A stretch of 64,000 bases of DNA from Vibrio sp. HI00D65. Lineage in GTDB: Bacteria; Pseudomonadota; Gammaproteobacteria; Enterobacterales; Vibrionaceae. Position numbers and translations under genes: made by a program. The stretch is taken from contig NZ_LWEH01000011.1 in the NCBI RefSeq assembly GCF_001635455.1, positions 1 through 64,000 on the forward strand, in the 5' to 3' direction. How positions within the stretch are numbered: position 1 is the first letter of the stretch; the number at the start of each line of letters is the position of its first letter. The notes below the pieces were generated by a model. The model saw only the letters and a program-made list of their open reading frames with translations. It had not been told where the DNA came from and did no database searches. Below are positions 45,043-54,562 of this stretch, piece by piece.

Positions 45043-45804
45043 CTACACATCGGTTTCTGAAGGGGTTAAAATAGGGCTTGGAATTGGTGATGTTTCTTGT
45101 TTTGGACTAGGCTGAATCGGCTCTTTCGGGCCAAGGAATTTCGGGGTTGTGCCCATAACATACAGGTCTAGAAAAGCTTTGGTGCGAGCAAAAACTTCAC
45201 GTAAACGTATTGATGTTCCGGAGTGGTGAGTAGGGCCGGAAACCGCTAAACATTGCGCGTGAATGTCATACGAGTTAGCGATGAATAGTGCTCGTTCACA
45301 GTGGAATTTTTGAGTGATGATCAGGAAGTTGTCGGTATCGAAGATCTTCTTCGCACGAACAATCGAGTCTAAGGTTCTAAAGCCTGCGTAGTCTAGGTTG
45401 ATACGTTCATCAGGAACACCCGCTTTTAACAAGTCGCGTTTCATGGTCCACGGCTCATTATAAGAGCGGTGAGCGTTGTCGCCACTTAATAAAAATTGGT
45501 CTACTTTTTCACGTTCGAACAGCTCAATGGCCGCTTCGATGCGGTGTTTGTAATAGTCGTTGAGCGTCCTACCCAAGTATTTGCTGGTACCCAGTACGAC
45601 GGCAACCTCAACTTCTGGCACCTCATCGATGTCATAGATGAGGCGGTCTTCCGCTTGCCACGAAACCCAATAATCAATCGCAATCACCGCAGCACTGCCT
45701 ACCAAGAACACTAGGAAGGCGCCATACAGAAAACCTTGCAGCTTTTTGTATGCTTTTAGTAAGTAGTTTCGGCAAATGTGAGAATTGAATTTCACTCTCG
45801 GCAT
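45043..45804 (-). CDS. SanA/YdcF-type DUF218 membrane protein
   Basis: 253 aa from the ATG at 45804, chosen for AAAGGA just upstream; the longer frame would run into the malic-enzyme terminator. One N-terminal membrane anchor (FLYGAFLVFLVGSAAVIAID), then the DUF218 core: VAVVLGTSKYLG, YYKHRIEAAIELFE, FLLSGDNAHRSYNEP and LIITQKFHCERALFIA. SanA affects envelope barrier function (vancomycin resistance at high temperature in E. coli). The C-terminal about 30 residues are Pro-rich and disordered, longer than in SanA. Active mechanism unknown. Confidence 0.85.
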   Translation of the reverse strand: MPRVKFNSHICRNYLLKAYKKLQGFLYGAFLVFLVGSAAVIAIDYWVSWQAEDRLIYDIDEVPEVEVAVVLGTSKYLGRTLNDYYKHRIEAAIELFEREKVDQFLLSGDNAHRSYNEPWTMKRDLLKAGVPDERINLDYAGFRTLDSIVRAKKIFDTDNFLIITQKFHCERALFIANSYDIHAQCLAVSGPTHHSGTSIRLREVFARTKAFLDLYVMGTTPKFLGPKEPIQPSPKQETSPIPSPILTPSETDV

Positions 45805-45897
45805 AGTCCTTTGACTGAGCATTATTTTTTGAGTGCTCGATAATACCAAATAAAAATGAGAAAAATCAGTTAAAAAGACAAGACAATGTAAAGAAAA

Positions 45898-45919
45898 AGC
45901 CCCTTCATTGGCAGGGGCT
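45898..45919 (-). terminator. Malic-enzyme gene terminator
   Basis: 7-bp stem AGCCCCT/AGGGGCT followed on the minus strand by TTTTTCTTT. Confidence 0.78.
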
Positions 45920-45955
45920 CTTGTAAGAGTGGTATTTGAGAACAAGTAGGCTCTG

Positions 45956-47644
45956 TTAGAATGCAGTACGCTTGTAGCGACGGTAAACCGGCTGCCAGAA
46001 GTGCTGGTCAATCGCTTGTTGTAGTGCTTCTTCAGTGATTTCTAATGCAACACCTTGTTCAATCGCTTTTTTACCAACAGCAAAAGCAATCTTCTTAGAT
46101 ACAGTGTGGATCTCTTCCAGTGGTGGAAGTAGAGCGCCAGAGCCATTGATTGCTAGTGGAGAACACGTCGCAAGTGCACGGCTCGATTCCATTAGCATTT
46201 CGTCAGTGATACGTGAAGCGTTCACAGCTAACACGCCAAGGCCAATACCCGGGAAGATGTAGCTGTTGTTACACTGAGCGATTGGGTAAGTTGTGCCGTT
46301 GTGAACTACTGGCTCAAATGGGCTACCTGTTGCTACTAGTGCTTTACCATCTGTCCAACGAATGATGTCATTTGGTGTTGCTTCAACACGGCTTGTTGGG
46401 TTCGATAGTGGGAACACGATAGGGCGTTCACAGTGAAGGTTCATCTCTTTGATCACTTCTTTGCTGAATAGGCCCGGTGCACCAGATACACCAACTAATA
46501 CTGTTGGTTTAGCGTGACGAACAACGTCTAGTAGAGAGAAACCTGTACCGTCGCTTTCCCAGTCTTTAGTGTTCGCGTTGGTTTGAACTAGGCGTTGTTG
46601 GAAATCAAGCAGGTTCTGCATGCCTTCCTGTAGTAGGCCCCAACGGTCAACCATGTAAACTTGAGAACGCGCTTGCTCGTCGCTGATACCTTCAGACACC
46701 ATCTGAGCAATGATCGCTTCTGCGATACCACAACCAGCAGAACCAGCACCTAGGAAGGTCACACGTTGATCAGACAGTTTGCTACCTGCTGCTTTACAAG
46801 CCGCTAGTAGAGAACCAACAGTCACAGCTGCTGTACCTTGGATGTCATCGTTGAAACAACAGATACGATCTTTGTAACGCTCAAGTAGAGGCATTGCGTT
46901 CTTCTGTGCGAAATCTTCGAACTGAACTAGCGCATCCGGCCAACGACGTTGAACCGCCTGGATGAACTCTTCAACGAATGCATCGTAATCAGCACCTGTG
47001 ATACGAGGGTGACGCCAGCCCATGTACATTGGGTCAGCAAGACGTTGAGGGTTGTTTGTACCAACATCAAGTACGATTGGTAGCATGTAAGCTGGGCTGA
47101 TGCCGCCACACGCGGTGTACAGTGCTAGTTTACCGATTGGAATACCCATGCCACCGATACCTTGGTCTCCCAAACCAAGAATGCGCTCACCGTCCGTAAC
47201 CACGATAACTTTAACATTGTGGTTTGTCGCATTATTCAGTAGATCATCGATACGATCGCGGTTCGGGTAAGAGATAAACAGACCACGGCCACGACGGTAG
47301 ATATTTGAGAAGTTCTCACATGCTGCGCCAACCGTTGGCGTGTAAATGATAGGCATCATTTCAGAGATGTGGTTTTGAACTAAACGATAAAAAAGCGTTT
47401 CATTAGTGTCTTGGATGTTACGAAGGTAGATATGCTTGTCCATATCACTTTCGAAGTTACAATATTGTTTATATGCACGTCCAACTTGCTCTTGGATTGT
47501 TTCCGTTGTTTCTGGTAACAAACCTTCAAGGTTAAAAGAGCTACGCTCTTCTGCAGTGAATGCGCTGCCTTTGTTTAGAAGGGGTGTACTTAGTAGAGCA
47601 GGACCAGCATAAGGGATATATAGGGGGCGTTTATCGTTGTTCAT
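45956..47644 (-). CDS. maeA: NAD-dependent malic enzyme
   Basis: 562 aa, the usual length for the NAD-type (SfcA/MaeA). Oxidative decarboxylation of malate to pyruvate. Motifs: [14 protein letters not shown], the Tyr/Lys catalytic region [16 protein letters not shown] preceded by [14 protein letters not shown], metal-binding [13 protein letters not shown], and the NAD-binding [13 protein letters not shown]. Cytoplasmic homotetramer. A SanA-like gene follows on the same strand, past a terminator. The INDY-type carrier nearby could supply malate. Confidence 0.97.
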   Translation of the reverse strand: MNNDKRPLYIPYAGPALLSTPLLNKGSAFTAEERSSFNLEGLLPETTETIQEQVGRAYKQYCNFESDMDKHIYLRNIQDTNETLFYRLVQNHISEMMPIIYTPTVGAACENFSNIYRRGRGLFISYPNRDRIDDLLNNATNHNVKVIVVTDGERILGLGDQGIGGMGIPIGKLALYTACGGISPAYMLPIVLDVGTNNPQRLADPMYMGWRHPRITGADYDAFVEEFIQAVQRRWPDALVQFEDFAQKNAMPLLERYKDRICCFNDDIQGTAAVTVGSLLAACKAAGSKLSDQRVTFLGAGSAGCGIAEAIIAQMVSEGISDEQARSQVYMVDRWGLLQEGMQNLLDFQQRLVQTNANTKDWESDGTGFSLLDVVRHAKPTVLVGVSGAPGLFSKEVIKEMNLHCERPIVFPLSNPTSRVEATPNDIIRWTDGKALVATGSPFEPVVHNGTTYPIAQCNNSYIFPGIGLGVLAVNASRITDEMLMESSRALATCSPLAINGSGALLPPLEEIHTVSKKIAFAVGKKAIEQGVALEITEEALQQAIDQHFWQPVYRRYKRTAF

Positions 47645-47827
47645 TGGATGCCTAATATGGGAGAAAGGGTAACTGAAAAATGATAACGGTTTAGTTATTC
47701 AATTGTAAATAGTTTCTCCCCGATCTTGGCAAACAAAATGATATTCTTTCTCCTATTCCACAGTTATCGAATTCTAACGTCATAATTCGTTATACTTTAC
47801 TCACATTTTTTCTCGGCTCTCCTTTTT

Positions 47828-50224
47828 ATGTCTCAACTTCCCATTGATAGCTATCAAAGAACTTTCCATCAACAGATCGCCGATTCTCACCTTGTTGTGG
47901 AAGCTGAAACAGGTTCGGGTAAATCAACGCGCTTGCCAATTTGGGCATCTCAACATGGGCGTGTGCTGGTGGTGGAACCAAGAAGAATCGCTTGTACATC
48001 GTTAGCTAAGTTTCTAGCGAAAGAATCGGGTGAGAAGCTGGGCAGTAAAGTGGGTTACGCCATCAAGCTAGAATCGCAATACAACGAGCAGACTGATGTA
48101 GTGTTTGTCACGCCCGGTATTGCTTTACGTTGGTTAGCGGAAGATGGGCTAGCCGGTTTTGATGTGATTGTGGTGGATGAATTTCACGAAAGGCGTTGGG
48201 ACATTGACTTGCTGGTGGCGATCCTCAAGCAGAAGGCGAGCCACCGTTTGGTCATCACATCGGCAACGATCGAAGGGGAGCGTCTCGCTGATTATCTAGA
48301 GGCGAACAGGATCAGTTGTGAGGGGCGAACTTATCAGGTTGATATCGAGCATCGAGCAAATGAATCTAGGGCTTTACCAGATAGTCGACATCTAGAGCAA
48401 CGCATCGCTCAAGAAGTGAATCATCAACTTATTGCATCGCACGGCGATATCTTGGTTTTCCTTCCGGGCAAGAAAGAGATTGTGCTGTGTGAGCAAGTGT
48501 TGGCAAAACATCCGGATCTGCAAGTTGTTAAATTGCATGCCTCAGTAAGTGACAAGGAACGAGATCTCGCGCTATCTGGTCGCAATGTGGCTAACGACGA
48601 TGGCGATGGAAACGATGGCAGAGGCTTGCGAAAGGTCATTCTCGCGACTAACGTTGCTGAAACCTCGCTAACCATTTCCGATATTGGTGTGGTGATTGAT
48701 TCTGGATTGGAAAGAAGAACCGTTCAGCGTAACGGCAGAACCACTTTGATGTTGAAATCCATATCACGGGCGAGTGCCATGCAACGTGCCGGACGTGCAG
48801 GTAGAGTAATGGACGGTGTTTGTGTTCGTTTGTATGGCGAACATGCGGCATTAGAGCTAGTCACGCCACCTGAATTGCAGCGAGAAGAGCTGACTGAGCC
48901 GATGTTGGCGGCGGCATGCAGTGGTTTTACTTTGGAGAGTTTATCTTTCCTCGACCCCATTTCAGAAAAGTCGCTACATAGCGCAACACAAACTTTGTTG
49001 ACGATGGAAGCGATTGACGACGACCATCAAATTACCGAGCACGGCAAAAAGCTTTACCCATTACCGATTGATGCTTTGTATGCCGATATTGTTACCCGCA
49101 TTAAAACCAAAGCACTGAAAGAGGCGATGGTCGATCTCACGGCTGCATTGTCTGTGCCTTCTCGTTTATATCAGTTACCCAATAATGCTGAGCACTTGGA
49201 AGCGCTCGCTCAGCAAGAAAAAGAGGGCTGTGATTTAACCTTGTTGATTCAGATTGTGCGTGGTCGTGATTATCCACCCCTAGAAATCGATCAGCAAGCT
49301 TTGGTAGAAGCGCAAGGGCTTGCCGAGCAAATGCGTGAAGTGTTTGAGCTTCCTCACTTGGAAGTTGCCTCTCGATACCAACGTACCGCTCTACTTGAAA
49401 CCATCATTAAGTTGCATCCTGAGTTGGTATTTGTACGTCGTTTAAAAAGAAGAGAGGCGTTTGCTAACGGTTCACTAGAGGTGGTGCTTGGTCGACAAAA
49501 TCGCTTTCCTGATAATGCGCAGGCTATGCTAGTGTTTGATACTCACAGCCTTCCCGGGCGAGGAGTTAAGCAGACATTGACTCTCGCAACGACCACTGCA
49601 CCAATTGTGCTTGATCTGATGGTTGAGGCGGAACTTGGCGAATGGCAACAGGGCGAAACCGTGGTCAATGATAATGGTGTGTTTACCGAGATGGATTTAG
49701 TATACGCCAGTCGCACAATCACCACAAAACTGGTTGCAGCAGAAGGTCAGTTGTCTTTAAAGCCTATTGTGGATCTGGTGGTAAGTGGTACTCAGCTTCC
49801 TGGTTTTGTTGAGGTTCGTACTCTAGAGATCAAGCATTGGCAGCTGTACGTCAAACTTGGGCTGGATGAGCAAACCAAGTTTACCTCCGATACCGAGCAA
49901 CTGAGCTTTGAATCATGGTTTATTGAGCAGCTTGAAGTGCTGGGGGTTACTGATGTCAGTGAGCTTGAGATGTTTGATGCTTCGGACATTCCTTTTGAAG
50001 GTATCCCTAGTTGGCTATACGTAGAGTTCGCTGAAAAGTACCCGTTTTCGCTCACTCTTGCTGACTTGAACTTGGAAGTTGAGTATCTTGTGGGAAGAAA
50101 GCTGATTTACGTTCATCATCAGTCGGGTAGTAGAAAAACACCGCCGAAACGATGGGAGTTACCGACTTGGTCTGGTTGGCGTATTCAGTACAAAAAGGCG
50201 AGCCGAATTATTGATATAAAATAG
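47828..50224 (+). CDS. HrpB-like DExH-box ATP-dependent helicase
   Basis: 798 aa. Superfamily 2 helicase core: Walker A AETGSGKSTR at about 29-38, VVEPRRIA (Ia), DEFHERRW in place of DEAH (motif II, as in HrpB), TSATIEG (III), LATNVAETSLTIS (V) and QRAGRAGRV (VI). The C-terminal 450 residues contain the helicase-associated region. The last 50 residues (GRKLIYVHHQSGS, WELPTWSGWRIQYKKA) do not look like the E. coli HrpB tail, so this may be a sister family. RNA substrates are likely but unproven. No strong ribosome site precedes the ATG. Confidence 0.85.
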   Translation: MSQLPIDSYQRTFHQQIADSHLVVEAETGSGKSTRLPIWASQHGRVLVVEPRRIACTSLAKFLAKESGEKLGSKVGYAIKLESQYNEQTDVVFVTPGIALRWLAEDGLAGFDVIVVDEFHERRWDIDLLVAILKQKASHRLVITSATIEGERLADYLEANRISCEGRTYQVDIEHRANESRALPDSRHLEQRIAQEVNHQLIASHGDILVFLPGKKEIVLCEQVLAKHPDLQVVKLHASVSDKERDLALSGRNVANDDGDGNDGRGLRKVILATNVAETSLTISDIGVVIDSGLERRTVQRNGRTTLMLKSISRASAMQRAGRAGRVMDGVCVRLYGEHAALELVTPPELQREELTEPMLAAACSGFTLESLSFLDPISEKSLHSATQTLLTMEAIDDDHQITEHGKKLYPLPIDALYADIVTRIKTKALKEAMVDLTAALSVPSRLYQLPNNAEHLEALAQQEKEGCDLTLLIQIVRGRDYPPLEIDQQALVEAQGLAEQMREVFELPHLEVASRYQRTALLETIIKLHPELVFVRRLKRREAFANGSLEVVLGRQNRFPDNAQAMLVFDTHSLPGRGVKQTLTLATTTAPIVLDLMVEAELGEWQQGETVVNDNGVFTEMDLVYASRTITTKLVAAEGQLSLKPIVDLVVSGTQLPGFVEVRTLEIKHWQLYVKLGLDEQTKFTSDTEQLSFESWFIEQLEVLGVTDVSELEMFDASDIPFEGIPSWLYVEFAEKYPFSLTLADLNLEVEYLVGRKLIYVHHQSGSRKTPPKRWELPTWSGWRIQYKKASRIIDIK

Positions 50225-50427
50225 ATAGATAAGTTTTATCTTCAAAATATTAATCAAATAAGCGCATATATGATTTTTCAGTGGTGATTATGTTACAAAT
50301 TTGATTTTTATATGCCATTTCAATCAATCAAAAGGTCATAAAAGATCATTCTTATATATCCTATTGCTATAAAGAAAGAGTTGATAGATATTGAGTATAT
50401 TGTGTTGCCAAAGTGTCGGGGGACATC

Positions 50428-50805
50428 ATGGATAATCAGAAAGAGACGCGTGTAGAGTTTGATTACACAACTTTTCTTGGCGCCTCGTGCAGTAAAAAAT
50501 GGACTTTTCTGGAAGCACTCACCACTATCGCTCCAGTGTTCAGTACCGTTTGGCGAGACAGTATCAAAGAGCTAGCAAGCCCAGAAGATCGCTTATGGCA
50601 AATGGCACTAAAATCGATGTCTACACGTAAGAGTGATGAATCGAACATCGTTACTTTGCTCAAGCTTGCCAAATTAGAAGGCATCAATGAGCTCAAAGTA
50701 GTGATGCCATATTCTCTTGAAGAAGAGCAGATCGAGTACATCGAATCGCGTAGTCATTTAGTGATTGCAGGTAATACTGGAGAAGAGTTTACTATTCGAC
50801 TGTAA
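50428..50805 (+). CDS. Hypothetical protein, 125 aa
   Basis: Starts at ATG 50428 with GGGGGA 5 nt upstream; an in-frame GTG at 50413 is less likely. Soluble, mixed helix and strand (SKKWTFLEALTTIAPVFSTV, LKLAKLEGINELKVVMPYSL). No family recognised. It is convergent with purC over a shared terminator. Confidence 0.7.
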   Translation: MDNQKETRVEFDYTTFLGASCSKKWTFLEALTTIAPVFSTVWRDSIKELASPEDRLWQMALKSMSTRKSDESNIVTLLKLAKLEGINELKVVMPYSLEEEQIEYIESRSHLVIAGNTGEEFTIRL

Positions 50806-50854
50806 GCCTTCTACAAGTGAGGGCGATGCTCAAACAAGACTGAAAACTACATGT

Positions 50855-50884
50855 AAAAAGGGCCTCAATGTTGAGGCCCTTTTT
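50855..50884. terminator. Shared terminator between the 125-aa gene and purC
   Basis: Perfect 13-bp stem AAAAAGGGCCTCA/TGAGGCCCTTTTT with a 4-nt loop; both strands carry T-runs. Confidence 0.92.
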
Positions 50885-50916
50885 GTATCGTGACGGTGTT
50901 TAAATCGACAAGATGA

Positions 50917-52020
50917 TTAATCGATTAACCCGTAGTCAGCACGCAATACGTCGATGATCTCTTGTTTAGGATTTTCGCTCAGCACAATCTCAGCGCCGGT
51001 AATCTTTGCTGCGATATCAAGGTAAGTGCGAGAAAGAGACATCAGTGCATCCAATGGCAATTCATTGTCACGCGCTAGCGCTTCACGCTCAGGCATACGC
51101 TCTTTATTCAGCAGAATATCGGCATCAGGGAAGTAGTTAAGTAGGAACTGGCGGAAACCTTCTTTTGAGTTTTCAACGATGTTGCCATTATTGTATTGCT
51201 CTGTATCCCAGATACGAGATGAGTCAGGTGTGCCCACTTCGTCCATGTAGATAAGCTTCTCTTTACCTTGTGCATCGTTCACGTAACCAAACTCAAACTT
51301 GGTATCAACGAAGGTTTGATCGACTTTTTCTAGTGCGTCACTGATAACGCTAAAGCCTTCTTTCAATAGCTTCTCGTAGTGCGCGATATCGCTCTCTTGT
51401 GAGAAGTTAAATGCTGCAAAGTTATCTTGGATGTTCTGACGCGTGATATTTACATCGTCCGCTTCTGATACACCAGGAATGCCTTTCAAAATACCTTTAG
51501 TCGAAGGAGTGATAAGAAGCTCCGGTAGTTTCTTATCTTTCTCTAGACCTTCTGGCATTTCGATACCACAGAATTCACGCTCACCATTTGCGTACGCACG
51601 CCACATAGAACCTGTGATGTATTGACGACAAATCGCCTCAATCATTACCGGGCGAGCTTTTTGTACAATCCATACGAATGGGTGAGGGATATCAAGAATG
51701 TGGCTGTCAGCAAGACCGTTGTCTTTAAAAAGCTTGAACCAATGGTTAGAAATAGCATTAAGCGCTGCGCCTTTACCAGGAACACCTTTCAGGTTGCCTT
51801 CACCACGCCAGATACAATCAAACGCAGAGATACGGTCACTGATCACCATGATAGCCAAAGGAGCATCAGGTGCTACTTCGTAGCCTTTCTCTTTAATTAG
51901 TCGTTGGCTATCTTCTTCAGTTAACCAGTAAACCGAACGAACCTTGCCACTGTGGACAGGTTTATCAGTGCGGATTGGGAGGTCGTCATTTACGGCAAGA
52001 ACTTGATCAGCGAGGCTCAT
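50917..52020 (-). CDS. purC: Phosphoribosylaminoimidazole-succinocarboxamide synthase
   Basis: 367 aa, the long bacterial/vibrio type. Catalyses ligation of aspartate to CAIR in purine synthesis with ATP. Motifs: [11 protein letters not shown] (N-terminal Gly-rich ATP region), [35 protein letters not shown], and VDTKFEFGY near the C-terminus with the metal/ATP Glu. Regulation is visible: a PurR box lies upstream at 52123. It is a single gene. Confidence 0.96.
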   Translation of the reverse strand: MSLADQVLAVNDDLPIRTDKPVHSGKVRSVYWLTEEDSQRLIKEKGYEVAPDAPLAIMVISDRISAFDCIWRGEGNLKGVPGKGAALNAISNHWFKLFKDNGLADSHILDIPHPFVWIVQKARPVMIEAICRQYITGSMWRAYANGEREFCGIEMPEGLEKDKKLPELLITPSTKGILKGIPGVSEADDVNITRQNIQDNFAAFNFSQESDIAHYEKLLKEGFSVISDALEKVDQTFVDTKFEFGYVNDAQGKEKLIYMDEVGTPDSSRIWDTEQYNNGNIVENSKEGFRQFLLNYFPDADILLNKERMPEREALARDNELPLDALMSLSRTYLDIAAKITGAEIVLSENPKQEIIDVLRADYGLID

Positions 52021-52086
52021 TTAGACATTCCTATCTTTTATCAAACGTCATACAGAGAAGTGCAATGTGCACATGATTAGACGGGC

Positions 52087-52134
52087 ATTATACCCAATCT
52101 AACGTTTGCTTCCAGAGAAAAAGCAAACGTTTGC
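52087..52134 (-). promoter_or_regulatory. purC promoter with PurR operator
   Basis: The perfect palindrome GCAAACGTTTGC (52123-52134) is the PurR core (CGCAAACGTTTNCG type), and a second half site AACGTTTGCT lies at 52101-52110. A -10 box TATAAT (minus strand, 52087-52092) lies downstream, so the half site sits near -35 and the full site just upstream. Purine repression of purC follows from known PurR control. Confidence 0.82.
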
Positions 52135-52257
52135 TAAATCTGCTAATCAAATAAAAACCCCTGCCTAACTATCCACCAAATTTAAGGCGAATTGTAGGGC
52201 AGGGGAAGGCAGTATATTTGGACCATATTAATGAGCTATCTTGTTGAGCTATGTTGT

Positions 52258-52665
52258 TTAGTGAATGCGCTCTGAGTTCACATCCATGAAGAAAACTTCA
52301 CACTGGAAACGCATACCTAATGTTCTTAAGTATTGTTGGCTAAACTGATCAATCGATGCGCTAGCAACGATCGCACTCGCATTCTTAGAGCGGATCGCTT
52401 TCTCTACTGTTTCAGCTTCGGTCATTTGGTGAGAAGCTTTCATATGAATAACGCGGTCGCAGCATACGTTATGTTTCTGCAGATGCTTAGCGGATGGTCT
52501 TGGTGTTTGAGCTGTAAATAGTAGCCATTGGTGTTGATTGGACAGCAACGCTATTTTCGCAAATAACGCTTTATCAGTTGAATGATGAGCTGAGTGAGAA
52601 GCTGATGCAAATGCGCCGTGAATTAGCGGGCTAGAGTGTTGTGCTTTAACGTGTGCTTGAATCAT
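52258..52665 (-). CDS. SulA-like SOS cell-division inhibitor
   Basis: 135 aa. The centre, HQWLLFTAQTPRPSAKHL, then CDRVIHMKASHQMTEAETVE and AIRSKNASAIVASASID, follows the SulA pattern (W.LWLTPQQ..S..W...G, V.Q......TVESM.RAL.TGN.SVV.GW). SulA binds FtsZ and blocks division during DNA damage. The assignment is supported by a perfect LexA box at 52687, 22 bases before the start. AGGACAGC precedes the ATG. Sequence similarity is weak, so the name is provisional. Confidence 0.78.
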   Translation of the reverse strand: MIQAHVKAQHSSPLIHGAFASASHSAHHSTDKALFAKIALLSNQHQWLLFTAQTPRPSAKHLQKHNVCCDRVIHMKASHQMTEAETVEKAIRSKNASAIVASASIDQFSQQYLRTLGMRFQCEVFFMDVNSERIH

Positions 52666-52686
52666 TTTGCTGTCCTTATATACATG

Positions 52687-52702
52687 CTGTATGTGTATAC
52701 AG
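52687..52702. promoter_or_regulatory. LexA (SOS) box
   Basis: CTGT-ATGTGTAT-ACAG, exact match to the CTGT-N8-ACAG consensus, flanked TA-rich. Directly upstream of the SulA-like gene on the minus strand, so repressed by LexA until DNA damage. Confidence 0.9.
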
Positions 52703-52866
52703 TATTTTTTGTTGTTTATAAGATCAAGCGTTTTTTTGCGGGAATATTGGACGATTTCTCATGTTGAAATGAGATTTTAGTGATTAAGATATTGAAACTA
52801 TTGTATAAATTGAATTTGAATGATTTTGCTATTTTGTCTCAGAAATGGAAAAAATGTGAGCTTCAC

Positions 52867-52913
52867 ACAGGTGTATACAGTAGTTTTCTGTAAAGACCAC
52901 TGCATACACCTGT
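52867..52913. repeat. 15-bp inverted repeat between the SulA-like and zinc-protein genes
   Basis: ACAGGTGTATACAGT (52867-52881) and ACTGCATACACCTGT (52899-52913), one mismatch, 17-nt spacer. The arms include GTGTATACAG, also part of the LexA box at 52687. It lies upstream of the SulA-like promoter and downstream of the 62-aa gene, whose own terminator is at 52956. It may be an operator for an unknown dimeric regulator. Confidence 0.55.
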
Positions 52914-52955
52914 ATAGAAGATAGGAAGACAAGAAGATAAACGCTGGGCACAAAA

Positions 52956-52974
52956 AAAGCGCCTAAGGCGCTTT
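52956..52974 (-). terminator. Terminator of the 62-aa zinc-protein gene
   Basis: 8-bp stem AAAGCGCC/GGCGCTTT (52956-52963, 52967-52974), followed on the minus strand by a T-run. Confidence 0.82.
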
Positions 52975-52995
52975 CTTATATTTCAACGGTGTAGC

Positions 52996-53184
52996 TTATC
53001 TACGTGTTGCTTGGGAGAGTTTTGCTCTCATTTCCATCTCACCAATATTGAACTGGCGAACATCCATGGTCGCGATATCATTGCAGTCTTTGCATGCATG
53101 ATGGCACTTACCATCTAGGTAGTCGTGCTTTTTTACTAGGCTTGGCTTTTTGCACCAATCACAAACGCCTTCTATTGTGAACAT
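52996..53184 (-). CDS. Small cysteine-rich (zinc-binding) protein
   Basis: 62 aa. Cys8 and Cys11 (CDWC), His and Cys residues in KCHHACKDC (Cys27, Cys31, Cys34) give a likely zinc ribbon of CxxC...CxxxCxxC form. The C-terminal part is helical and charged (MEMRAKLSQATRR). GAGGAGAGA precedes the ATG. Single gene. Function unknown; such small ribbons often bind nucleic acid or chaperone partners. Confidence 0.75.
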   Translation of the reverse strand: MFTIEGVCDWCKKPSLVKKHDYLDGKCHHACKDCNDIATMDVRQFNIGEMEMRAKLSQATRR

Positions 53185-53349
53185 ATTCTCTCCTCACCTG
53201 TTTAAGTCAGGTGTATTTTCGGCGAAAATTATGACACAACAGAGACCTATTAGTTAATAGTTTGTTACTCGTTTTTGAGAGGGTGATCGATTGCAATACT
53301 AATAAAATCGATATCCCTGTGAGATGGAAAGATAAAGGTACGTAATTGT

Positions 53350-54408
53350 TTACGATTTCGTAACACTTTGTAAGATGGTTTTTAGCGCGCTGTTCAAACG
53401 TTTCATTTCTTCATCACATCCTTGACCATCAGGGTGATAAATTTTCGATAGTTGTTTATATCTCACCTTAATGCTTTTCTGGTTAGGAATAGAGCTCGGC
53501 GTGTAGCCAAATAGCGCACAAGCTAGCTGTAAATTGTTTGAACTTTTTTGGCCTTTTTGTTTATTCAATTCATTGAGCATGGTCTGTAATTGACGCTTTT
53601 GCTGCTTAATGGTGCGGTTCATCTCGCTCAGTTGCGTTTCGAGCACCTGTTTCTGCATTCCTAAGTCGCTCGATTTTAAAGTGTGTCTTTTTCGCGAGAT
53701 CACCAGAGTCGCGCCGATACTCACGAAAATAATCATTAACGCCAATGCCGTACTAATCTCATAGTCAGAGCCATTTAGGTTAGAACTGAAGAGGTTAGAT
53801 TGCACATGCTGAGACAAACCTTGACTGTTGTTTATTTCAGAGCCGATACCCTCGTCGAGCTGCTCGATTGAAGAGATCTGTTTTGCACGTTGTTGATTGA
53901 ACTGTGCTTCAAGAACACGGTTGTAGCCATCTTCTGCGTCTGGGTTGTCTGGTAATGCTGCTTCATACCAAAGTTGTGCCGCGTCTAGCGGGCTGAGTAG
54001 CGCAAGTTCTGGGGAAGATTCGTAGAGCTTGGCGATTTCTACTGCCGCTTGCTTGTTCCCTTGCAATGCTGCTTTGATAAACCATTCTAAGGCCAATTTG
54101 TTGTCGGGTTTTCCATCCGTCCCTGCTAAGTAAAGTTCGGCCAATTTGAATTGTGCATTCGCGCTGCCGTTTTCTGCAGATTGTGAATACCAATAGAATG
54201 CATCATCGATGTTCTGAGAGACGCCAATCCCTAATTCATACGCTTGTGCTAATTGGTATTGTGATGCTGAATCTTTAGGTGATGAATCGGCTGCATTACT
54301 TTCTTCACTGTTATTTTCCGCATGGGCGAGGGAGGAAAGCAATAAAACAAGGGTTAGAAGGAAAGTTCTAGGGGACGGTAGTGATCGAAAGTTGGATAGG
54401 ATAAGCAA
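53350..54408 (-). CDS. Sel1-repeat membrane protein with C-terminal J domain
   Basis: 352 aa from a TTG start (54408), needed to include the signal segment FLLTLVLLLSSLAHA; a weak GAG lies upstream. Three Sel1/TPR repeats at about 45-155 (QLAQAYELGIGVSQNIDDAF, FKLAELYLAGTDG, EIAKLYESSP). One membrane helix at about 220-238 (ALALMIIFVSIGATLVI) is followed by a coiled coil (ETQLSEMNRTIKQQKRQLQT). The C-terminus is a J domain (LACALFGYTP ... KIYHPDGQGCDEEM) with the HPD motif that activates Hsp70. So the repeats face the periplasm and the J domain the cytoplasm. An unusual architecture; partner unknown. Confidence 0.82.
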   Translation of the reverse strand: MLILSNFRSLPSPRTFLLTLVLLLSSLAHAENNSEESNAADSSPKDSASQYQLAQAYELGIGVSQNIDDAFYWYSQSAENGSANAQFKLAELYLAGTDGKPDNKLALEWFIKAALQGNKQAAVEIAKLYESSPELALLSPLDAAQLWYEAALPDNPDAEDGYNRVLEAQFNQQRAKQISSIEQLDEGIGSEINNSQGLSQHVQSNLFSSNLNGSDYEISTALALMIIFVSIGATLVISRKRHTLKSSDLGMQKQVLETQLSEMNRTIKQQKRQLQTMLNELNKQKGQKSSNNLQLACALFGYTPSSIPNQKSIKVRYKQLSKIYHPDGQGCDEEMKRLNSALKTILQSVTKS

Positions 54409-54562
54409 AAGATAAGTCTCGTAAAAAGCCCAGTGCCGATATCAGTATCAAGACGCTTTGTAGTGAACAATAAAGTCATACAGCTTTAAATGAGCCAATC
54501 GACTGACAAGCCACTATATAGCGGTTATTTCAATAGATAAAGGAAACTGGGCTTCAATCGTG

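Noticed and set aside
45805..46011. N-terminal extension of the SanA-like protein to 46011
   Set aside because: It would run through the malic-enzyme terminator and gene end, while ATG 45804 has a good ribosome site and matches the family start.
47828..50224. Naming the helicase HrpB outright
   Set aside because: Motif II (DEFH) agrees with HrpB, but the C-terminal tail does not resemble the E. coli protein by eye, so only a family-level call is made.
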